Assembly: GCF_947179515.1 (NCBI RefSeq)
Contig: NC_067483.1
Location: forward strand, 86,047,835-86,111,834
Reading direction: 5' to 3'
Source: Apodemus sylvaticus
Lineage: Eukaryota; Chordata; Mammalia; Rodentia; Muridae
Length of the DNA: 64,000 nt
Shown here: positions 11,761 through 23,369 of the stretch, one piece after another
Layout: each line of letters starts with the position of its first letter
Position numbering within the stretch: the stretch's first letter is position 1
Position numbers and translations under genes: made by a program
The notes under the pieces: generated by a model
Told to the model about the DNA's origin: nothing
What the model saw: the letters and a program-made list of their open reading frames with translations, nothing else
Database searches by the model: none

Positions 11761-12062
11761 TGTTGAGTGATGGCATGTATACATGTTTGTGCACACACAC
11801 AGGTGTATATGTACGAGTGTGTGTATAGGTCTGATGTTTACATCTGAAGTCTGGCTCAGTGACTTTACACCTTCCTCATTGAGTCAGGGTCTTTCCACGG
11901 AACCCAGAGTTTCCTGACATGACTAGTCTTGCTAGCTAGCTTGCTCTAGGGATCCCCTGCCTTAGCCTGCCGTTAGGATTAAAAGGTAGGCTGCCACACA
12001 CACACAGCATTTATGTGGGTTCTGGGAAATCCAAACTCATCCTCAAGCTTGCTGTGAGCATA
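11734..12062 (-). mobile_element. SINE B4 with GT tail
   Basis: Reverse-complement B4: (GT)n at 11734-11760, ATTGAGTCAGGGTCTTTCC, CTGCCTTAGCCTGCCGTTAG, ATGTGGGTTCTGGGAAATCC, AAACTCATCCTCAAGCTTGC. Confidence 0.7.
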
Positions 12063-12619
12063 GAAAACATTTGCACTGCCTCCCCATGTCAGTGTCTAAC
12101 AGTTTGAAAGTAAAATCACATTTGCCACACCCAGTTCCTCCCTCTTATCATGAGCAGTTGCTTGAGGCTGCCTTGTCCAAGGTGGTTGACAACTTACAGG
12201 TTACCAAACCAACCACAAGTTAATAAATAATAAGCTCTTTTGTGAGACTTCATGAGTTTTCAAAAAAAAATCCAAACATCATCTTGGTACTGTGGGTTCT
12301 ATTTCTTCTCTGTGAAGACTTCTCTTTGGCTCTCATGGTGAGCCTCGGGTGAGACAGATGATACAGTCGTGTGTGCACTTAGAACTGCTCTTGTAGATGC
12401 CCTATGGATTTGAAATGCTAACTGCTGTTGTTTCCTGGGACATGGTGCTTTCTCTGTTTATGCCCCTGCCTTCTTTTCCGTTGCTTTTATTCTTTCCTTT
12501 CCTTAAACACAGACATCTCTCATGCATCTCTTTCTCAGCTTCCTTTTCTTTTAAACTGTGCCTGCTGTACAATACATCTGCTTAGCTAGTCAGCAGATCT
12601 GCTGATGCAGCCTTTTGAA

Positions 12620-12700
12620 AATTTGATATATTTTTTATTTACATTTCAAATGATTTCTCCTTTCCTGGCTCCCCACTCCCTGAAAGTCCCATATCTGAGC
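12620..12700 (-). mobile_element. L1 3' UTR fragment
   Basis: Matches the reverse-complement L1 3' end also seen at 42249-42320: TATTTACATTTCAAATGATT, followed by CTCCCCACTCCCTGAAAGTC. Confidence 0.6.
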
Positions 12701-13084
12701 CTCTCTCCAACACGGGAGCACAGGCCACTGCCAGGGTGTGTGGGACATTTGCTTTGAGTTCACAGGTCTACACATTTCCTCCAAGTTACAAAGAAGAGTT
12801 GTACAATTGTCCCTGGCTTTTCGCTTTGCTTCTCTTCCCTCCCTCCCCCTCCTGCCAGGTGGCTTTGGAGTAATTATGATCATTTTTGACTTCCTATTAA
12901 GTAGAAGTTCTGGGTTGGGGAACAACTAGTTTCCTCTCATGAACTGTGTGCATGTAGCTCTCAACTGTCCTGTGACTTAAATGCTCCCTTAGGCCCTGTG
13001 CAGAATGGCCTCCTCATGATCACCAAGCCAGCTCCTTCAGAAAGGTGCATGCATCACACTCCACTACAAACATGTCCCGTGATG

Positions 13085-13445
13085 TCGCTAAAGGAAATCT
13101 AACCCAGAACTTTATCCGCTGGTGAATAATTGAGCAAAATGTGGCACACGTTGGAATATTATTGTCAATGAATGGAAATTAAGTATGCATTCATTCTTAA
13201 AGCGTGTGCTAAGCAAGGAAAGCCAGGCACAAAAGAGAGGACGATTCCAGTTGTATAGAATCTAGAAGAGGCCCATCTATATTCACTAGGTAGATTGGTA
13301 GTCGAGGGGCAGATTTAAGAACAGCAGACTCATGGATCTACCTAGAGTTTCTTGTAGGGAAAATGTAAATGCTTCATTGACCATGGTGTGCAGCCTTTTA
13401 ACTATACTCAAAAGTATAAAATCATACATGTTAGGAGGGTGGCTT
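13085..13445 (+). mobile_element. Ancient L1 (L1M-type) 3' relic
   Basis: Old L1 3'-end order: GGTGAATAATTGAGCAAAAT, TTGGAATATTATTGTCAATG, AAAGCCAGGCACAAAAGAGA, GATTCCAGTTGTATAGAATC, a GGTAGATTGGTAGTCGAGGG stretch, then TAACTATACTCAAAAGTAT. No frame is intact. Confidence 0.6.
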
Positions 13446-13899
13446 GTACTGATGTGAATTCCATCTCAGTTAAGGTTTTAGAGTGTGGAATAGAATGTGT
13501 CTGAACTCTAAAAGTCTGTTCGTTGCCTCTGGAATAGAAGACGAAGAGCCCCACTCTCTCTTCCCATGTCTTTCCTGTGCCTAGGGTCAACCTGTCTTCA
13601 TCTGTAGATTCATCCACTTGTACACCACTCATGTCACATCCTGATGCCACGAGTTCATCTCCTCGCTCCAGACATGCAGTCCTTTTGCGTGGACTGCTGT
13701 GTGTCGTCTCTGTCACTGTATTGCTTCTTTTCATCAGTGTGGGACTGAGGCCACATCAAGGCCAGGAAGCAGGTGTGAGCGTCCCACATGAGCACCTGGC
13801 CTAGCCTACTTACCGAGGACACAATAAGTTTCTGTCACCTGACAGGACAGCTGGGTTGGATTTGATTAGAGATGATTCCAGGCACCACCCTGCCTTTAC

Positions 13900-14390
13900 C
13901 TGCCTCCTTCACTGGGGTCATCAGAAAGCAATTAAGGAGCAATGTATTAAAGATATTTTTTTTTAAACTCTTGAAACCGCACAGGGTATTATCATTTGTA
14001 ACCGTGGTAACTATTCAAATTAGTGTCAATTAACTCCTGGCAGCACCCTTCAGATTCCTTATCTTTGACATTAGTTTGTCAGGATGAGGTAATGTGCCTT
14101 TTCAAGGTACTGTTGCCTTTGAAGAGATTGGCAGTGTTTCCTGGTTGTAAACAAAACTGTCATACATGGGCCGGTGACAGAGAGGGATGAGGAGGCCAGA
14201 AGTCTGTGCAAACACTTGAGTCCCTTTCAGCCATGAGGAGCTGCGATCTGGCAAAGAAATTAGCTTCCTACTCCGCTCCCCAGCAGCTCTGCCAATAAGA
14301 AGGGCAGAGAATCCTGGTTATGGGGGTTGGGCCCTGAAATCTAGTTTGGTTCAGGTTTGGTTCATCTTCTCTAGAAATCTTTGATCCCAG
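13900..14390. other. Unique, low-repeat intronic segment (candidate conserved non-coding)
   Basis: No transposon similarity is seen. The stretch is AT-rich with balanced composition and includes ATTAAGGAGCAATGTATTAA and GTGTCAATTAACTCCTGGC. It resembles conserved intronic sequence in style, but conservation cannot be shown from one genome. Confidence 0.35.
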
Positions 14391-14394
14391 ATGA

Positions 14395-14975
14395 ATTTTT
14401 CTTTAATTAATTAAAAAATATTTTAAGTGAGGTTTTACATATGAATACTGTGTTTGTATCATTTTCCTGCCCTCCCTCTGATTATTCCTGTGTCCCCACC
14501 CCTGTTCAATTTCACGGCTCTTATTCTTTAATTATTAATGTTTATCTGTATACATATACATTTATACATACAACCGGCTGAGATCATTTAGTGCAGCTCA
14601 TATGTGTTCAGGTATGACCTCTTAGGATTGGCTAACCATCCACCTGGTTCTTCCTCCCAGCAATCATTACTTCCGAGAGTGAAGTCTTGCGAGAATTCTC
14701 CTATCCACTTTGGCATGCCAGTTGGTGTGTCCTTTTTAAAGTTTTGTTTTGGCAAACATCTTGCTGAGATTTCCCAGACTTCCATGTTGTACATGAAAGA
14801 CCTCATCTTGCAGCTAATGGCTGTCTTTGTCCTCTCGCTCCCAGAGTCTTTCTGCCCGCTTTCTGGATGTTCCGTGAGTCCCAGGTGTAAGGTTTATGCT
14901 ACAGATGTATCAGTTGGGGCTGGGAACGCCATGGTCAGGAGTTCTCTGTGTTTTGACTGGCTGTGACTTTCTCTA
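14395..14975 (-). mobile_element. Lx-type L1 3' UTR
   Basis: Reverse complement of a rodent L1 3' UTR: TATCCACTTTGGCATGCCAG, TTGGTGTGTCCTTTTTAAAG, CTTGCTGAGATTTCCCAGAC, GTTCCGTGAGTCCCAGGTGT, GATGTATCAGTTGGGGCTGG. It is 5'-truncated and diverged, and no ORF2 coding is retained. Confidence 0.75.
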
Positions 14976-15240
14976 ATGCTCTCATGTCTGCTGCTTGCTG
15001 CTACTGGAGAAATAGAAAAGCCACACTTATCTTTTGGAACAAAGATAAGTTTTTAGAGTGCAGTTAGACATTATACTGGTTTTGGGAGGTGACAGTAGTA
15101 GGTTCTTTTGAATTCATTAAGTGAGCATATTAATAAGATTAAAAATATTTAGCTGTATGGAAATGTAGGGAATGATGCAAACGCCATGCCCACTTTCCAC
15201 ATTAAACAAATACTGCCTTTCCCCATCTGTTTTGAACCTA

Positions 15241-15284
15241 CCTTCCTTCCTTCCTTCCTTCCTTCCTTCCTTCCTTCCTTCCTT
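15241..15284. repeat. (CCTT)n tetranucleotide repeat
   Basis: Eleven uninterrupted CCTT units; the apparent open frames on both strands across it are repeat artefacts. Confidence 0.98.
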
Positions 15285-15775
15285 ATTCCCTTCCAAACAT
15301 CCCAAAAGCAGTATATTGAAACACCTCTCTCCTCCAGACCCATCCTGTGTCTCACCCCTGCTTCTGGAGGTGGCAGTTAACTTCTCCGGATCTCTCTAGC
15401 TGGTTAGTCTGTGAGCTGAGCTCTGAGGCAGCGCTCACACAGTCTGAGTCTGGGCTGCTCTTCAGAACCTCCCTTCTGGCGGGCCTGTGTTGTTTGGGGT
15501 CTACGCCGAAGCCCATTGCACAGAAGTCTCCACCTAGTCTACGTAGATCCACCCCTGGGCTGGGGAAGCAATGCAGACTTGGTGAGTTGCTTGTCTCCAA
15601 ATTCCTGGCATTCTGGGAAGGAAGGTGGAAGGCTCTGCGGTCTCCTTGAAATATACGGAATATATTTCCATATGGAAATTTGGAATTCCAATATGGAAAG
15701 TTCCAATATAGAAACTTGACCAACACAGCTGTCAAATGTTTTATTTACAAATAAACTTGTCTCATCAAAATATAA

Positions 15776-15778
<3 letters not shown>

Positions 15779-15816
<38 letters not shown>

Positions 15817-15985
15817 CGCTCTCGTGTGTGCATGTACACAGAGATGTGTAAATGTCCAAAAAGTCCAGGAGAGGGTGTTGGATTTCTTGTAGCTAGATTA
15901 TAGGAGTTTGGGTGTTAGGAACTGAACTCCAGTTCTTTTCAAGACAGTGTGTACTCTGAACTGCTGAGCCATTTCTCCGGTTCTA
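15779..15985 (-). mobile_element. SINE, B3/B4-like, with TG tail
   Basis: (TG)n at 15779-15814 is followed by reverse-complement SINE sequence: TCCAGGAGAGGGTGTTGGAT, GTGTTAGGAACTGAACTCC, AACTGCTGAGCCATTTCTCC. Confidence 0.55.
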
Positions 15986-16139
15986 AATCTCCTCCTTACC
16001 TGTGTAATCCGTCCTAGTAGTTTTGATTTTTCAGGAGAACTCTAACCCAAATATCCTATTTGGGTTCAAAGGCTTTCTAATCATTGCCTTTGAGTGGTGG
16101 GAGGCTTTGGTAGGACTCTTAACCCATTAACCTTAAGTA

Positions 16140-16320
16140 ATCCTAATGCATCAATGGTCATATTCACTTTACACATAGTAGCTCACTTAAACCTCATAAC
16201 AGTATTCTAAGGGAAGTTAGTGGCCAGTCTTGCTTAAAGGTTGCATAGTTAGAAAATGACGTAATGTTTTCAAGACCCAGATCTGAGTCAAGCAGATCAT
16301 CCACTGAGTCTTACTGTGAA
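16140..16320 (-). mobile_element. MIR-family relic
   Basis: Reverse-complement MIR layout: GCTCACTTAAACCTCATAAC, AGTATTCTAAGGGAAGTTAG, then TTAAAGGTTGCATAGTTAGA, and GACCCAGATCTGAGTCAAGC. Confidence 0.5.
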
Positions 16321-17350
16321 GAAATAGGGCAGGGATCCATCTCGGGAGATGGTCCACACATAGCCTTCTTTCGTACCAAAGACTTCTCTTTCTTTCTGTT
16401 GTGTGTGGGGAGGGAGGGATGTGTGTGGAGGCTGACAGGCATGTGTGAGGCAGAGGCTGTTTATATGTCATATGCAAGCTGTGGCTGACCCAAAGGGAAG
16501 GGGAGCAAGCTCACAGGAAGGAGAGTATCTGCAGGAGCCTCTGAGATGTGTGGGAATCCTTGCCAGGGAAACTGCCCCCAGCCCGGCTGCAGATAAACTG
16601 CTCATTTCCCACCGCCTCCTGCAATTTACAAATCACTCTCCAGGCGGGAGTCATGCAAAGCAAAGTATCAGACAGGGAGGGGTGAAGCCTCAGCTGTTCG
16701 ACACTCCTCCAGCTTTCCTCACTGCGTCTCTGTTTCTCACCAGTTCCATATGCACCTCAGGAATTTCTACTGTGCGGTTGTCTAAATACCAGCGTGCAGC
16801 CAGAAAGGGAGAGGAGAACTGGGGTCTCAGGGTGTGCAGGTGTTCCCACGTGTAGAGAGCACACAGGAAGCCAAGAGCTAGGCTGGCTTTGTAGCAGCTT
16901 GGAGTTGTCCTTACCACCACCACCCCACCTTTTCTGTGTGTACCCCATTTCCCTCAGTCCAGCCTCAGCTCAGCAGATGCACATGTGACATGGAGTGGCC
17001 CTCAGAGGGTCTGGAGGTTCTAAGATGTGTGTTTGATAAAGCCATTGGTGCTGGCTAGGCTGGTGACCCTGGTGGCATCCTCTCCTCCCCCTAATCCATT
17101 TCCCAAACAACTCTTGTGTGTGCTCATCTCACCTGCTACATCGGAGAATCACCCTAATGCAGAGTCAACCAAGTCGGATTGATGTTGAGTTGCAGATAGA
17201 TTACGTTTGGATCGAAGGTCTCCTAGGGAGGTTATAATTTGGTCCACCTCCATAGAGCCTGGTGTGTGATTGAATAGCAGGCCAGACTGAGGGCAGGCCA
17301 GGCCTGTGGGGAAGAAGAGTAGGAGCTGGAACCTTAGAATCCATCTGACC

Positions 17351-17506
17351 GCCGGGCAGTGGTGGCGCACGCATTTAATCCCAGCACTTGGGAGGCAGAG
17401 ACGGGTGGACTTTTGAGTTCGAGGCCAACCTGGTCTACAGAATGAGTTCCAGGACAGCCAGGGTTACACAGAGAAACCCTGACGAAAATCAAACAAACAA
17501 ACAAAC
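17351..17506 (+). mobile_element. SINE B1
   Basis: Full-length B1 starting GCCGGGCAGTGGTGGCGCAC with AATCCCAGCACTTGGGAGGC, CCAACCTGGTCTACAGAATG and GAGTTCCAGGACAGCCAGGG, and a (CAAA)n tail. Flanked by an imperfect 14-bp target-site duplication, AGAATCCATCTGAC (17336-17349) and AGAATCTATCCGAT (17507-17520). It retains CpG sites, so it is fairly young. Confidence 0.96.
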
Positions 17507-17964
17507 AGAATCTATCCGATCACTCCCTGGGCTGTTGCTTCATGCCAGGTAAGTATTGCTTAGGTACCCAGTTTAGGATTAAGGCGACAAGACAGATCTT
17601 GTACCAAGGATGCAGCTGATGGCCCATATCAGCTGGTTGGAGTTAAAAAATATATTTTAATTTGTTTAGCTCTCTGGGGAAATTATCTGAACCTGCATGT
17701 GCTAATCAACTTTCACAGGCGCTTTCAAGGAACCCAAAACGAGTCAAGCAACAAAATGAGATTTTTAATCTACATAAATACAGAAATCTTTTGCCCCCCC
17801 TCCTTTTAAGAAGGAGATTAAAAAAATTCTAATTCATTCCTCCCTCCTGTCCCCAGGACTCTGCCATTAGCAGCTGTTGGAAAATGATCATAGCTTTCAA
17901 ATCTTTCCCAGGTCCCCCCTTTTTCTGTAATTTTCTATCAGAGGTCAGGGCCTATGGCAAGTAT

Positions 17965-18022
17965 CACACGCACGCACGCACACACACACACACACACATA
18001 CACACACACTGGGGGAGGGAGG

Positions 18023-18075
<53 letters not shown>
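17965..18075. repeat. Compound (CA)n-(GA)n microsatellite
   Basis: CA units with CACG variants at 17965-18009, a G-rich spacer (GGGGGAGGGAGGGGAA), then about 25 GA units at 18025-18075. Confidence 0.98.
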
Positions 18076-18077
<2 letters not shown>

Positions 18078-18384
18078 AGAGACCCTTTAGGGGAGAAAAG
18101 AAAGCAGGTCTTGCTGGATTGATGGATTTGTTTGAGTTCCTGTGCCTGAGGGGTGGCAGTCACCACTAAGACCCACTTCCTGTAGGAACCAGCTCAGCAC
18201 TGTCTACCCTCTCTGCCTCAGTGATAGTAGGGTGGTCAGCACTAGCATAGGATCTATAGGAGAGTGGAATTCAATTGCCACCTCTCCTATCAGCCAGGAT
18301 AAACCAGATTCATTTATGGCAGGTCGTTTATACCAGACCTGCAGGGGGCCCTGTTATGCAAAGCAAGTGCTCTAGCTTTGGTAC

Positions 18385-18690
18385 ATGTGTGTATGACTGT
18401 ATTGCATGTGTTCATGTGTGCATGCACATGTGAATGGAGTTCGGAGGTCAGGTGGTTTCCTTGATCATTGTCTTCTTTTATTGAGACAGGGTTTTTCACT
18501 AGACCAGAAACCCGTATTACTTTGGCTAGACAGCTGGCTAGCAGCTCTGGGATCTTCCTACCCCCTTCCTCATTCCCACTGTTGGGATTACAGACATGCC
18601 CTGGCTTTTCTCTGTATGCGGACTGGGAATCCATGCTCATATCCATGTGCTGGCTCAGCAGACATGCGATTGACTGAGCCATCTTCCCAG
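18385..18690 (-). mobile_element. SINE B4
   Basis: Reverse-complement B4: GTGTGCATGCACATGTGAAT, TATTGAGACAGGGTTTTTCA, GCTAGACAGCTGGCTAGCAG, TGTTGGGATTACAGACATGC, GGGAATCCATGCTCATATCC, GATTGACTGAGCCATCTTCC. Confidence 0.77.
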
Positions 18691-18997
18691 AATGCCCTCC
18701 TTTTGGGTTAGGGAATGATGAAGTTACAGTTGTAACATACATAGATGGGTGTAGGATTGAACATAGTTCCTGAGGGCTTTTGCTTTTCTTAGCAAGTAAA
18801 ATCAGACATATGAAGAACAGGGCACAATAGTAAAATTTTCTTATCAATGAAAATTGTAACAAGTATTCTAACTGCTAGGATAGAAGCGTAGAAGATAGTT
18901 TAACTGGTTTTAATAAAATAACATAAAGTCAACATATTTGGTAGCGTCATAATACAAGTATATAGATGAATAATACTGCCTTTGAAAAGTATATTAA

Positions 18998-19179
18998 GGG
19001 GGCTGGAGAGATGGCTCAGCGGTTAGGAACACTGACTGTTCTTCCAGAGGTCCGGAGTTCAATTCCCAGAAACCACATTGGTGGCTTATAACCATCTGTA
19101 AAGTGCAGATGCCTTCTTCTGGTGTATCTGAAGACAGCTACAATGCACTTATATACATAAAATAAATAATTCTTTTTAA
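18998..19179 (+). mobile_element. SINE B2
   Basis: Classic B2: GGGGCTGGAGAGATGGCTCA, GGTCCGGAGTTCAATTCCCA, TGGTGGCTTATAACCATCTG, TCTGAAGACAGCTACAATGC, ATACATAAAATAAATAATTC. The target-site duplication is AAAAGTATATTAAG (18985-18998) and AAAAGCATATTAAG (19180-19193), with one mismatch. The tRNA-derived A and B box regions are present, so this was once a Pol III unit. Confidence 0.96.
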
Positions 19180-19339
19180 AAAAGCATATTAAGATAAGCA
19201 AGACACTAAAATACACAAGTTCCCAATAAATACATGAGAAAGGAAAAGTTTTTCCCATGTCATTTGATGAAGGAAAGTTACAAGTTTAGACACTATTCAT
19301 GTTTATTAAGGCAACTTTAAGGATTGAGGGCTGTGTAAC

Positions 19340-19400
19340 TCTGGGCTGGGGATGTGAGCCCAGTGGTAGATGCACAGCAGATATTTTACCAACCACGGGG
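19340..19400 (+). mobile_element. ID-like SINE fragment
   Basis: CTGGGCTGGGGATGTGAGCC and CAGTGGTAGATGCACAGCAG resemble the ID/B4 head; the rest is too diverged to follow. Confidence 0.35.
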
Positions 19401-19542
19401 TGTTTGCCACAGAAGCCATGATGATGTTTCCCATCCCTCACTCTCTGGCTTACTCTCTGGGGTCAAGAGGGGTCTCCTTGACCCTCACTTACCTCCGGGG
19501 TAAGGAAGATGGACCAGTGGAAGCTCTTCCTTGAAAGATTTT

Positions 19543-19795
19543 TCTTTTCTTTCAAAAAAATTATTTTTATTAAATTTATTTATTTATTTCGTCTACAACC
19601 CAATATCACCCTTCTTCTCCTCCCAGTACCCCCTCATGCAAGTCCTCCCCATCCTCCTTTCCTCTTCTCTTTTGAGAAGGGGACCCCCCCCTCTGGGTGT
19701 CAAATGCCTTCCCCCAACCCCCTTGTAAGATCTGGCACAGGACTTCGCTATTGCCTCGGAACACCTGGCTAAGGTTTGCTTAGTTGATGACAAAT
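19543..19795 (-). mobile_element. L1 3' UTR, Lx-like, truncated
   Basis: Reverse-complement L1 3' UTR with an A/T-rich end (TTATTTTTATTAAATTTATT), CAACCCAATATCACCC, a C-rich block (CCTCTTCTCTTTTGAGAAGG), and GGTGTCAAATGCC. Confidence 0.6.
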
Positions 19796-19834
19796 GGGCC
19801 GATGGGGCTGAGAAACCTTAGTGCTGGCCCAGCG

Positions 19835-19935
19835 TGAGACAATATGGGGATGCATGATGTACCATTGAAGTGCACACCTACAAACAGCCCAAATGGCCAG
19901 TTCTGTGCATATTTTACCACAATAGAAATAGATTT
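19835..19935 (+). mobile_element. Ancient L1 3' fragment
   Basis: GTACCATTGAAGTGCACACC and CATATTTTACCACAATAG resemble the terminal part of old mammalian L1 3' ends. Confidence 0.4.
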
Positions 19936-22900
19936 TCACTAAAAAAGTATACTATTAACTCCAAAAATGTAAATAGAATCCTAGCTAAATTCAGCTCTCA
20001 AAATACGTCAATAAATTACACATCACAAGTATCACCTCTCCGGCCCAACCTGCTCCAGGCCACAAGACTAGGACAACTTCTAGGTTGCTGATTCTGATAT
20101 AATACTTAAGTATGGACGGAAGCATGACTTGAAAGGGTGATGACAAACCAAAAGCAGTTTGATTCTCCCTACCACCTCTTCAAGGAAACCAAGAGGTCTG
20201 TGTTCCCCATTTCCTTGTGTGTTTCTTTTAAGAGCCCTGGCTAGGGCTTCAGCCACCAGTGATGGATGCCCCAGTCAAGAGCACGTATTGGAGCTGTTGT
20301 GGTGATCTACGATTCCTACATTTCAGGGCTGATTCGGATTTTTTCTGTCCTTCCCCAACCAGGATTCTGCTTCTCTGTTGCTTTGTGCCTTGCTGTTCAA
20401 CAAGAGAAAAATGAACCTAGAAATGAACTTGGAAACACACACGCTCTGCATTATTAAAAGGTTGAAGAGCCAGACCTTAATTTTCTCCTCTGTAATATGG
20501 ACAGTTGAGCTGAGGACCCTGCCTGCTATAGATTCTGAGATTCTATCTAACAAATGGCAGTCTTAACGGGATCTAAGAGCCTTTACATTTTTTTTCCACC
20601 TGACGAGCCCAGAGGGCTCATTGTCTGTGGCTTTTCTCCGGGCTGCTGCCGCGATCCCCCAGGGCTGATTGATCTGTTTATTCTTAGCTTGAGGCCGGAG
20701 CTGGAAGGGAGGCAGTTTGTTTTGGGCACTGCTGAGAAAAACAGACTAATCACCTAAATAGCACCTGGGGGAGTGGGGTAGCTCTGGATGGAACAGACAG
20801 AGCCAGGCACTTTTTAGAGGTGTGTGGAAGAAGAAGGAGCTGGAAATGCTAGGGAGAAACCTGGAAAGATGGCAGCCAGTAGCCAGATGTCAGCTGGGCC
20901 AGCAAAGGAGTTTGACTTCTTCACTTGTCCAGCAGAAGACCTCATCATGCTGAGGCTATCTGTTCCCCATATAGCCCCTGGCCTCTGGTGCTGACTGGGG
21001 TTCTGTTCAGGCCTGTGTGCTGGAGGGGCGGGTGCTATCAGAAGGCCCAGATCTTCACTTTCTTGATAACAAGTTGAAGACTTACACATGAACTGAACTC
21101 AGACCGAAAAACAAGACTACTTTGAAGTAGCACGGCGGTTGAGTGGCCCCTGAACCGTCTAAGCAAGTGTCTCTCCCATTGTAGGGTCATACTCTGCTTG
21201 GTTTCCAGGCTGGGCCTGCATCAGACCTGTCTCCAGAGGTATCTTTACTTACAAGTGGAGTGGGACCAATTCTTTGTTTCTGCCGGCTCAGATTGTCTCT
21301 GTCTCCAGGATTAAGAACTCGGAGCAGGTCTGAGAGATCCCTGGGTATTAAGATTTAACTCTGGGCCAGATCAGCAAATATTTATTGAGTACACACAAAA
21401 GACAGGACATGAATCATTAATCAGCACCCGCTCTTGTCATTGGCTGGGAAAAGGCAATAGAATGAATGGCTGGTAAATACAGGTGTGAATTCCACTCAGC
21501 CTCCCCCAAGGCAGGGGACAGGAACGTTCTGGAATGGTGGAGTTCAGCCGGTGCTAATGGGAGTATCCTTCAGGGAGCTTGACCAGCCATCTCAAGGTAT
21601 CTCCAGGGATTCTGTACCACCAAGTAATGAACGGTCTGGCGGAGTTCTGAGCCTTTATTTATTTATTTTTTATTTTTTGCTCCATAACCTCTGCAGGTGG
21701 TCGGCCAGGACTGCAATTATCCCAAAGCTGAGGGATGAGATTTTCCAGCTCTGGTCCTGTGTGGAGGCAGCAGGGAGGTTCCTGCGACAACTCAGGGTCG
21801 GAAGGCCAAGTCAGAAAAGCAGCAAGGATGAGCGTGGGAGCTCAGGAGCGTCTGGCATATGCATTAGAGGCCCGGGGTGAAAACTGTGTAACCGTTACAT
21901 GACTTAAAATTCCCCTGCCTGTTGGGTGTCTGTCATCCTTGAGATTTCCCGGGGCCAGGAGAGGTCAACTTGAGATAGTGTGATAACACCTAGCCAAGCA
22001 AGGTAAAGAATTTCTCAGTAATGAGAATCAGCCTGAACCAAGGCTGACCAGAAAAATAGTGGATTCAGTTTTACTCCAAGTAGGAGAGAGAAGCTTTGTA
22101 AGTGGAAAGGAGAGAGCACCGTCTTGTCAGTCTTGTCACAGCTCCCTTGGGACTATGTAGAACTGTTGTCTTCCTTCCCTGCTAGCAGCTTTGGCTTACA
22201 GGGAAAATCTGAGATTCCCAAAGCATCGTGCAGTGGGGGGAAGGGGTTTGGGATTTGACAGGCTGGGGAGAGATGTAATATAAAATGTAACTCACAGACT
22301 CTTTAAGATGGAGAACACGTTCTGAGGCACCAGGAGGTTTGGGGAGAGAATGAAGCATTGCCTTTGCAGAGTCAGAAGGGAATAGAGTCTTGCTCTCTGT
22401 TAAGGTCCAAAAAAAGAGGCCGCTTGGCAGGAGGTTGAAGGCTGTGGTGTTGACACTCTAGATCAAGTGTCTTCCCCCCAGGACAGAACACACAGGTGAT
22501 GCTTCGTGATCTTACATTTTTGTGACTGAAAAACCACTCTCCTACTAAGGAGGTGGACTCAGGGATGAAACACAGCACAGCCACGAGTGCTCCTCTTCCT
22601 TCTGTCCTCCGTCACCCCCCAGGAATCTAATCCAGCCAGGGCACCATGACCATTTCATTTCCCTTAAGTTATGACCCCTACATAATCAAAAGAAGTGGAA
22701 CACTGGCCAAACATTACCAAAGCTTTAGAATAACATCCGCTTACTTACAGGCCTCCCGAGACCCAAGCCTGCGTTCACGTTCATTCATCCCCTGGACTCT
22801 CCAACTTCCAGACTTTCCGCAGCTGTCACCGTTTAGCATAAATAACAGACCACAGAAGAGTAGGTGACAGTATGGCATGGTGCTGGGCGACATCTTGCTT

Positions 22901-22980
22901 AGCATTGCTTATGCAGTCTCCTGCCCCTGGTCACATGCCAGGCCTGATAAACAGTCATGGAGGTGACTTGTCACAAAGTG
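19936..22980. other. Mostly unique intronic sequence
   Basis: I recognise no transposon here. The segment around 20585-20760 has moderate GC and few repeats and is a reasonable candidate regulatory segment. Open frames on both strands (for example 21485-21880) are unsupported. Confidence 0.45.
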
Positions 22981-22982
22981 AT

Positions 22983-23009
22983 TTTTTTTTTGTAAAAAAA
23001 AAAAAAAAG
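22983..23009. repeat. Adjacent T and A homopolymer runs
   Basis: A T run and a 15-nt A run separated by GT make a short hairpin-capable segment. Confidence 0.9.
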
Positions 23010-23080
23010 AAAAACCACTGTTGAGGTTACTCTATTACTACATAGTCTATGCTTGACAAAATAATTATTACAGTAAATGA

Positions 23081-23315
23081 TTCTTCTTCTTCTTCTTCTT
23101 CTTGTTCTTGTTCTTCTTGTTCTTCTTGTTCTTCTTGTTCTTGTTCTTCTTCTTGTTTTTCTTCTTCTCCTCCTCCTCCTTCTCTTCTTCCTCCTTTGTC
23201 TGTCTTTGTCTTCTTCTTCTTCTTCTTCTTCTTCTTCTTCTTCTTCTTCTTCTTCTTCTTCTTCTTCTTCTTCTTCTTCTTCTTCTTCTTCTCCTTCTCC
23301 TTCTTTCTCTTCCTC

Positions 23316-23346
<31 letters not shown>

Positions 23347-23369
23347 CTTTCCCCCTTATCCTCTTCTTC
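23081..23369. repeat. (TTC)n / polypyrimidine tract
   Basis: TTC repeat with TTG interruptions first, then a pure pyrimidine run of about 149 nt (23209-23357) whose core, about 23211-23291, is uninterrupted TTC. Poly-F, poly-S and poly-L frames on the plus strand and poly-K and poly-E frames on the minus strand are low-complexity artefacts. Confidence 0.98.

Noticed and set aside
15670..15683. CCATATGG as a possible SRF CArG box
   Set aside because: A CArG box needs six A/T bases between CC and GG; there are only four.
18998..19179. tRNA gene signal (A-box and B-box-like elements)
   Set aside because: They belong to the tRNA-derived head of a B2 SINE; no cloverleaf of a functional tRNA is present.
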